28,744 bases of DNA from DAORHV01 sp964513925 (GTDB lineage Bacteria > Patescibacteriota > Gracilibacteria > Peribacterales > Peribacteraceae): the NCBI GenBank assembly GCA_964513925.1, contig CAZENR010000016.1:1-28744 (forward strand), read 5' to 3'. How positions within the stretch are numbered: position 1 is the first letter of the stretch; every line of letters begins with the position of its first letter. Shown here in pieces: positions 24,601 through 28,744 of this stretch. The position numbers were made by a program, and so were the translations under genes. The notes beneath the pieces are model-generated. The model was not told where the DNA came from, searched no databases, and saw only the letters and a list, made by a program, of their open reading frames with translations.

Positions 24601-27600
24601 AATTGTCGTAACTCCAGTGTCGCAAAGACCGTGCGTCACGCAGCCACATGCTGCGGTCTTCTACGCCGTTGCGTACCCTGCCAATGCGTGCACCGGATTC
24701 TATGGTCCAGGTATTCCATGAACCGCCGGGACCTTCGCTCTGACACGTAGCAACTGCACCCTGGCGCGAAATGACCACGCCGTCATGCAGCTCGCCCGTC
24801 GGGACAAGCGTAGAAAGGGCCTCGAGCGTCTGCTGTGTGCGCAGCGCACGAAGCGGGAGCAATACGTTGCGATTAAAGTGGCCGGCCGCGGCTCTGTCGT
24901 CATCGACGTCTGCCGGTGTCACATCCTGCTGGATGGAAACCCAGGTGAGATCCTTGTCCCAATACTTCCAGACGCCATCTATGCACGACAGCTTCAGCGT
25001 ACGAATGTTTGGCTCCTCACCCGTACGCACTGTGTACTCGCCGTTCTGTCCGGCTTCGGCACCAAGACGACCGGTCAGCATTTCCCTGCCCTGCTGCTCT
25101 ACGCCGCCGGCACCGTGCGCACTGTCGCGAAGCTCGATGAAGTAGGCAGCCGGATTCTCCATTTGCAACGCCTGATCCTGCTCTTGGCGTTGGGTAAGCC
25201 TGGCTACCAGATCGTACGCCGGAGTACCCACTTCAAGCGGAACTCCTTCGGGTCGCACGTAGAGTAGCGGGCGGTTCGATCGGCCCGGGAACAACTGACG
25301 CGAAAGTTCCGGTTGAGCGCGGAAATTTTCGGCCGGACGCCCCAATCTCATGGCATCGCCTTCCGCATCGAAGCGTCGCATGACCGCATTCGTGATGTCG
25401 TAGCGGCGATACTGATCGACAAGTGACAAATTCCTCGACGCCTCGCGCGGCAGCGACTGCTGCGTTTCGGCCATGGCGGCTCCGTACACCGGACGCCAGG
25501 AGTCTCCATTGCGTCGGCAGACTATGCCGCGACGCAGGTAGAACTGCCGCTGGCCATCGTTGAAGACAAACAGCGCGTTGACAACGAATACGTCTTCTTC
25601 GCCGCCCTCGCGGTTGTAGCCCGGATTTCGGCGCTCGCCTTCGTTGAACATCGCGCTCTCAAACACCACTCCGCGCAGGTTGCGGCGGCTAAAGGTAGAA
25701 CGGATAGAGTCGTATATGCGATCCGGACCGTTGGACGGCAGCATGTCGTTGGTCAGCGTGTGGTCGGTGATGGTCTTGTAGATATCTTTCACCTGGTCAT
25801 CGCTTGGCACCGGACCCTGCCGGCGTCGCTCGCCGGACATGACCAACGGACGCGCGAATTCGTCGGTGACTCCACTGAAGATATGCTGCGCCAATTCGGG
25901 TCGGACACCGACTGGGATTTTTCGGTCGCTGCTCTGCATGGAATCCAACAGCTGTTGCGTTGCGGTGGTAATGCGGCGCATGTGCGGCTGCTCGCCATCG
26001 TTGGCAAACAGGCCGCCGGCACGCTCGTAGCGAATGGCGGAGCCGAGCGCATCGTGTCCGAACTGCGCACGGGGAATACCCCAGTTGCCGCGAATAAGCG
26101 TTTGCACGGCAAAAGCCTGATCAGCAGTCTCGTTGCGGTGACCTGGGGCCCATGGAGCGGTATCACGCGTACCGCGCACTCCGGAGCCGGCTTGCATGGT
26201 GCGCATGCGCACGATGGGATCTTCGATAAACTCGTACAGCTCTTCCGGGTTGTTGACGTACATCGCAGGCTCGGAGATTGTGGCGAGCGGACGCAAATTC
26301 GATTTCTTGCAATGCTCCAAGAACACACGCATGGTCGCCTGCGTTACTGGTACGTCGATCATGAGGATGTCCTGCACGATTTCACGGAACGTTGCGAGTG
26401 ATCCTGCATCCAGCGTGGGGGCAATAGTCAGTGCCTGGAATGCATCCGCTGCGCGCAGCTTCCACTTCCACTGCCCGCCCTGGAACGCAAACGTCACCGG
26501 TACGCCGGTGCGCACGAAGACATTCAGCTCGCCTTCGGCCGCACCCGCGGTAGTACCCTCTCGCTTTTGCAAAACATACCGTCCGTATTCTCGGCGCAGC
26601 CAATCATCGGGCTGCTGCGTGTCGGAACGCAGCAGTCCAAGGGCAATGGTACGCAGCAACGACTGCTGGGTAGCATTCAATCCCGCCAGGGAAACAGTAG
26701 CGGTAACGTCCACTGCATTTTGCCCGCGGCGATTGCACTGCCACTTGCCGTTGGTATATGCAAACTGCACCACTTCTCCGCCTCCCACGTCTACGGCGGC
26801 GCCGTCGGTGGAACCGAAACGCGACTTCAGAAGCCACGTTCCGTACTCGCTGCTCACCCAAGTTTCTATATGCTGGGACAACGTTGGCCCCATGCGGAAA
26901 CCCGGCGAGTTTGCCGTGCGTGCCTGCGATTCCGGCAACCGAGAAGATCCGGAGGTGGCAAGCATGGTCGACAATTGCACCGGCGGATCCATGCCTTCTA
27001 CAAATGAATCTCCATTGGCCAGCAGCTGCTGCTGCATCTGCCACTGACGGTTCAGTCGAATGCCCGGCAGCGCACCAACCGCGCTGTCTACGACAGCCTG
27101 ACGAATCTGCTGACTGTTAGCACCCTGCTGGGTGCGGATCATGTCCGCAATCGGAATGTACTCGCTCAAGTAGTAGTCCTTCACCAATTCGGCGGTCAGG
27201 TTGTCATCGTCCCTCGTGCCGTTATGACGCCTGCCATGGCGACGCATGAACAAACAGCGCTTCCACTCAGGGTAAATGCGAGTGCAGAATTGCTCATCGA
27301 AGAATTTTTGCTGCTCGTGCCACGTGCCTAAGTCCGCAGTCAGCTCGCGGTACGTCTCGGGGGCAAAACGTTGCAAATCACGCAGCCAAATCATGAAGAC
27401 TAATTTGCGCGCTGCGCTTTCTTCGACGCCATCGCGGCCAAGCTCGAGTTTTTTCAAGAACCCATCCGGCGTGTCGTGCACGGTTTGAATGGTACCGAGC
27501 GACATGAGCAGCCAGGCAGGACACTTGGAAAGGAACTCCTTGTATTCGGATTCCTTCACCTTCTCGGCAACTTTGTTGATGATGAACTCCACAATGACCA

Positions 27601-28744
27601 CGCCAACCATAAGAGCAATCGTTACCGGCCCACCGATGACGCTCATCATCGACAACACCGAAATCGTCGTTGTGGCCACCAAGCCTCCACCTGCGGTAAC
27701 CATGGCCCACCAACGCTCGCGAGCATCGGCACCAAGACCGCGCTCTAGGTCTTTCAAGTTAATGGTGACATCGAGCGTCGGATGATGGTACGAGTCGTTG
27801 CCCTGGTGGTAGAACCCGGCTGCAACGACCTGCTTGCGCATTTCCTCTATGGATTTCTGACTCTGCTCCACCGCCTTGTGGTACGCACGTACCGACTCCA
27901 CGAACAGGTACACCTGGAAGGCGAACACCGCCACCTCGAACACCGCCATACCCACGAAGCGCAGCGAACCCAGTTCGCCTGCCGCCTGGGCACCAAGGCG
28001 CTCCAGACGCTGGGCCATGCGCGAATTTTCCAATGCACGGGCCAACTCGGGGTTGGTGCGTGCAGCGGCCTTCAGCTCATCCATAAGGGCCTTTGCCTGA
28101 TTTGGGTTCAGCGTGCGCAACTCCAGCACAAGTGCTCGCATTTCGGCGCGCGTCATGGAGAACAGCGCATTCGGGTTACGCATGAGGCCGCGTGCAATCG
28201 GCGTGTTCACCGGCATGGCCATCATGTTGCGCGGGTTTGGCACATGTGTGCCGGCAGCAGCGGTGCGCTCGCCTGCCATGCCCGAACGCATGGTCTGCTG
28301 AGCCTCTTCCAATGTTAATCCGGCTGGCTGCCCCGCACGCGGGTGGCCCTCCGGGAATGTAGCCGGCTGCCCAGGGCGTGCCGGAGCCGCCAACTCGGTT
28401 CCATCGAGCAGACGCAGTCCCCTCGAAGGATCATGCGGGTCTATACCCATGAGAATACGTTGCTTCTGCACGATGGTCGGGTGCGACCACGCGGCATCGG
28501 GGCGAATGTTGCCGCCATGCATGTGCGCGCGGTACATGAGCTCATGCTGAACCTCGGTAAGCGGCGCAGAGCGCCCCGGGAACATGTTGTTTGCCAGTTG
28601 GCGATACTCGGTCGTACCAAGTCCGGCCATGCGCTCCTGTAGTGCAACCGCCCTGGCCTCCAAGTCGGCCAATGCTTTGGCGCGGGTGGGGTCCGTTGTT
28701 GGGAGCCGCCCTACGCGCGCAGCTTCTTGGGAAATTTGCTGCAC
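18638..28744 (-). CDS. Giant multidomain protein, at least 3368 aa (N-terminus outside window)
   Basis: One uninterrupted frame fills the last 10 kb and runs off the window; the GTG at the edge is probably an internal Val. From the visible start: a helical region with Met-rich stretches; a hydrophobic helix at about residue 260 (FEVAVFAFQVYLFVESV) and two more at about 343-400 (WWAMVTAGGGLVATTTISVLS, MVGVVIVEFIINKV); a Cys/Arg-rich stretch; repeated W-containing modules at about 646, 728, 1230 and 2100-2450; a Big-1-like Ig domain at about 1665-1775; an acidic linker at about 2505-2540; then long helical segments and a beta-rich C-terminus. Membrane anchoring with a large extracytoplasmic part is likely but the N-terminus is needed to fix topology. 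No catalytic motif is recognised. Long frames on the opposite strand are shadows of this gene's GC-rich codons. Confidence 0.9.
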   Translation of the reverse strand: MQQISQEAARVGRLPTTDPTRAKALADLEARAVALQERMAGLGTTEYRQLANNMFPGRSAPLTEVQHELMYRAHMHGGNIRPDAAWSHPTIVQKQRILMGIDPHDPSRGLRLLDGTELAAPARPGQPATFPEGHPRAGQPAGLTLEEAQQTMRSGMAGERTAAAGTHVPNPRNMMAMPVNTPIARGLMRNPNALFSMTRAEMRALVLELRTLNPNQAKALMDELKAAARTNPELARALENSRMAQRLERLGAQAAGELGSLRFVGMAVFEVAVFAFQVYLFVESVRAYHKAVEQSQKSIEEMRKQVVAAGFYHQGNDSYHHPTLDVTINLKDLERGLGADARERWWAMVTAGGGLVATTTISVLSMMSVIGGPVTIALMVGVVIVEFIINKVAEKVKESEYKEFLSKCPAWLLMSLGTIQTVHDTPDGFLKKLELGRDGVEESAARKLVFMIWLRDLQRFAPETYRELTADLGTWHEQQKFFDEQFCTRIYPEWKRCLFMRRHGRRHNGTRDDDNLTAELVKDYYLSEYIPIADMIRTQQGANSQQIRQAVVDSAVGALPGIRLNRQWQMQQQLLANGDSFVEGMDPPVQLSTMLATSGSSRLPESQARTANSPGFRMGPTLSQHIETWVSSEYGTWLLKSRFGSTDGAAVDVGGGEVVQFAYTNGKWQCNRRGQNAVDVTATVSLAGLNATQQSLLRTIALGLLRSDTQQPDDWLRREYGRYVLQKREGTTAGAAEGELNVFVRTGVPVTFAFQGGQWKWKLRAADAFQALTIAPTLDAGSLATFREIVQDILMIDVPVTQATMRVFLEHCKKSNLRPLATISEPAMYVNNPEELYEFIEDPIVRMRTMQAGSGVRGTRDTAPWAPGHRNETADQAFAVQTLIRGNWGIPRAQFGHDALGSAIRYERAGGLFANDGEQPHMRRITTATQQLLDSMQSSDRKIPVGVRPELAQHIFSGVTDEFARPLVMSGERRRQGPVPSDDQVKDIYKTITDHTLTNDMLPSNGPDRIYDSIRSTFSRRNLRGVVFESAMFNEGERRNPGYNREGGEEDVFVVNALFVFNDGQRQFYLRRGIVCRRNGDSWRPVYGAAMAETQQSLPREASRNLSLVDQYRRYDITNAVMRRFDAEGDAMRLGRPAENFRAQPELSRQLFPGRSNRPLLYVRPEGVPLEVGTPAYDLVARLTQRQEQDQALQMENPAAYFIELRDSAHGAGGVEQQGREMLTGRLGAEAGQNGEYTVRTGEEPNIRTLKLSCIDGVWKYWDKDLTWVSIQQDVTPADVDDDRAAAGHFNRNVLLPLRALRTQQTLEALSTLVPTGELHDGVVISRQGAVATCQSEGPGGSWNTWTIESGARIGRVRNGVEDRSMWLRDARSLRHWSYDNLNTMIRNDRRNEVDETLADTTEQFVAHHRLNTEEDLPDIGYVDLPPVNGSQRLQMHRSEQRTVLFQERLPAYDARAVQAYLRFDTTEGPRLWTLRGVQFASIPNEAGLQPHRKLIEEQRRLAAQSWGVNPEQLTLSYYLSPDSQGSDSFLVRDGNGANRQHGFASARQIMELQNFSARREILDLITTPVYRQAEGAWTLDARLSVDRILRQFPVELASGLDCRAQLATALVPLLERAPDKQFFLRRLFDVLYANGTIHRTSIQRIAESPVLRQASTALVLAETAGSLRRIPLSGNLFLQVRSGSPAGSLAVRVVNKDDEHVEGTNVVFERVPGGDAAATTVDATASLADGGSGYAYVSLRGNTGGAVHVSVTQSLRGAELPLITRVPVELVPSIPGDTDTVLDASRSRVQRSGPRELIHTQGEGENRRTIILRQSPSRGGGRSVSSRRFGTLLNFASSVVMQQLNTDGETEFDASFDNIGTLRAFPPVPQITNGRLLQTVSNSIGRHADATLQSLWDEMPQALRTYTRREPLELSQDDRRLASGKLASMLALMNRGRTERDNAVFSPAEQQFFGLLNELDDELSKMERWTTIRSLYTTPRQVVEPGARGFRRSEFEDPIQRMLDLYLHDPRNSAEDAPSANRRRFVTNMAALYRTLNPVQRGEMLTRILNSLDAAALERIRNGNNLSEEDLRMFAVDSSTLERIRAGEYLRLRHNATERDGVYAVTLSGKIVEFTFREGMMHYRKRGTTEWKDVTQPLTPADVDDSAAAANAFNATVFPDLLAGLDFLPREILNRIYGETELRRMPGVTVANGIYSVPIDGKTMRLRYAFNGWEYVSTQPVQGAAEQLWMYRRGVSAFEQLFTNPPVAIQGNTEGSDIRTHIFTVQQQGQGVRAPRPSLQYRMGQRGWEFKAAGNVWKSVNESVAAADVGGNAAAATYFTSSVSVHVLHWRGAYVPVDAAEVGGDAAVAERFRKAFASLSRDYGNRNGGVLSRIRGVQFLNAFSNPRPTEADGIITLSQQGVENPKQLRLRFSDDQWKYQATGDNVWKGIHEPVIAEDVGGSVTAAEYFNTSILPRLTHSMLRRTSLVAEYEQLAGVHPDEYALASVRGRSQSPFYQPAVLARTPQEVPQNDDDNEDAQPEDVIAEGAQMQERGRYFVRYLNDSGQYVVIPEQQAQPQAPGPLAAGTQGPLRPLRFGVRTEGDTQTEWISISTLSQLTDPSIPNLRRALMRRVLTTPQPQFMVEQLPVQQLTDARALRAAILANQSTELSLGALNRYVATLPADNRRAREQVVALIDGVLAERPAATKLARLNAAGTAIELVDRMATSYMVLEAPDAQLATDLRSAIGNAAQEAKALQAINKRLADMTEGGVQAKANFVAAVESVLERNTPALPRMIRLNQAGTAAELVPRRETTVNTRPHRASLSAILDLCTAETGDDEAGVLTDFREALLQMLEPMYIRAVRKDVFLERVVSELEARQFVINRETLTLMRRNFDAMQQRETFVPTIVPGQAQDIDLGGCILRVTPDGREAMRFQVITPPGAPRTTALLIQEEQFDRRWGSYVARDGVLPQRDWGKLLCASVYVDGIGVVENMPIRIDHPASQTAREKTHEELLRRRLTADVTALRTEATRATPNMLVLQRMVGDINTYLPQVKDDSGTVLNTLNKLQAALGATAFPSGRMSIAGQRGMIVGELAGEGPAAVPRLRLVSAALLRTELTRHWQNLAGSNASLDDIRVRVGEFNTRLTDMRRMDMPFLTEDHRTAMLSAHPGYRLITDTIRQQITLAYAPQEALPVMQNSLALPQQMLSVGGTTTITRTEPGTPPEDISVTITVEEDGERPPRLRYTFSENVEGANDAAKLRDVGVAVSQEQAQPGDPPNALRVALTLNTAADRPGAYSVTLPGATVQRYLAREDLQWMRDIDSRDNRGQWIRPRNGTYAYLCQMIDGDARAYYRANGETRERLTADGRRWEPVPENERAALPALPAR
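21380..22470 (-). repeat. Protein-level repeats in giant gene (divergent W-containing module)
   Basis: Four successive units share the pattern: short beta strand with DGxYxV, hydrophobic strand, WxYxxxGxxxWKxV, then PADVxxxAAAxxFN and a helix. Examples are MHYRKRGTTEWKDVTQPLTP, WEFKAAGNVWKSVNESV and WKYQATGDNVWKGIHEPV. Further copies occur at about 25060-24850 and, shorter, at 26805-26410. DNA identity is low, so the units are old. Confidence 0.6.
23435..23735 (-). other. Big-1-like Ig domain within giant protein
   Basis: This part encodes IPLSGNLFLQVRSGSPAG, AVRVVNKDDEHVEGTNVVFE, then an Ala/Thr-rich strand and GSGYAYVSLRGNTGGAVHVSV. The strand order with GxxVxFxxxxG and a final GxAxVxLxxxxxGxxxVxV matches bacterial Ig-like (invasin/Big-1) repeats, which are found in surface-exposed proteins. 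Confidence 0.55.

Overview
The window reads as a bacterial chromosome of moderate-to-high GC with short intergenic gaps, standard stop codons (TAA, TAG and TGA all close intact genes) and two tRNA genes with encoded CCA ends. The gene mix (archaeal-type PEP carboxylase, MurD2/MurL-type peptidoglycan genes, small secreted proteins of unknown function, and one giant protein gene) together with very short or absent 5' leaders fits a Candidate Phyla Radiation lineage such as Peribacteria/Peregrinibacteria. No rRNA or marker gene is present, so that placement is inference.

Left part (1-2300): the C-terminal part of a 6-phosphofructokinase gene, a convergent gene of unknown function, then a visibly AT-rich island (about 1130-2210) directly against the 3' end of a tRNA-Leu(CAA) gene. 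The island carries a two-gene operon: a 98-aa protein of unknown function and, overlapping it by ATGA, a HEPN-type protein whose RxxxxH motif lies behind a -1 frameshift in an A-rich run. A 16-bp palindrome next to the -10 box suggests autoregulation. This looks like a toxin-antitoxin or defence module.

Centre (2300-16000): MurL-type epimerase and MurD2-type ligase overlap by one base and would supply D-Glu to peptidoglycan by epimerising UDP-MurNAc-L-Ala-L-Glu instead of using glutamate racemase. Then follow a small secreted protein, a 72-aa protein, GrpE, a CaCA-family Na+/Ca2+ exchanger, archaeal-type PEP carboxylase, a UreH/SafE-like membrane protein fused to a cupredoxin-like domain, an operon of a C-terminally anchored membrane protein and a His-rich lipoprotein, a DoxX-like protein, an HExxH protein, a secreted Met-rich coiled-coil protein with a poly-Ser tail, an EamA transporter, and a HAD phosphatase gene broken by one in-frame TGA.

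Right part (16000-28744): a tRNA with CAU anticodon whose 5' end and upstream flank are duplicated 94 bp away, several hairpins, a 633-aa protein of unknown function, and convergent to it a giant gene that covers the last 10 kb and runs off the window (at least 3368 codons). The giant protein has three hydrophobic segments, a Big-1-like Ig domain and several divergent copies of an undescribed W-containing module, a degenerate copy of which seems to occur also in the 633-aa neighbour.

A theme across the window is the promoter layout: at least a dozen genes have a TAnnnT -10 box ending only 6-9 bp before the start codon, with no Shine-Dalgarno sequence, which implies leaderless mRNAs.
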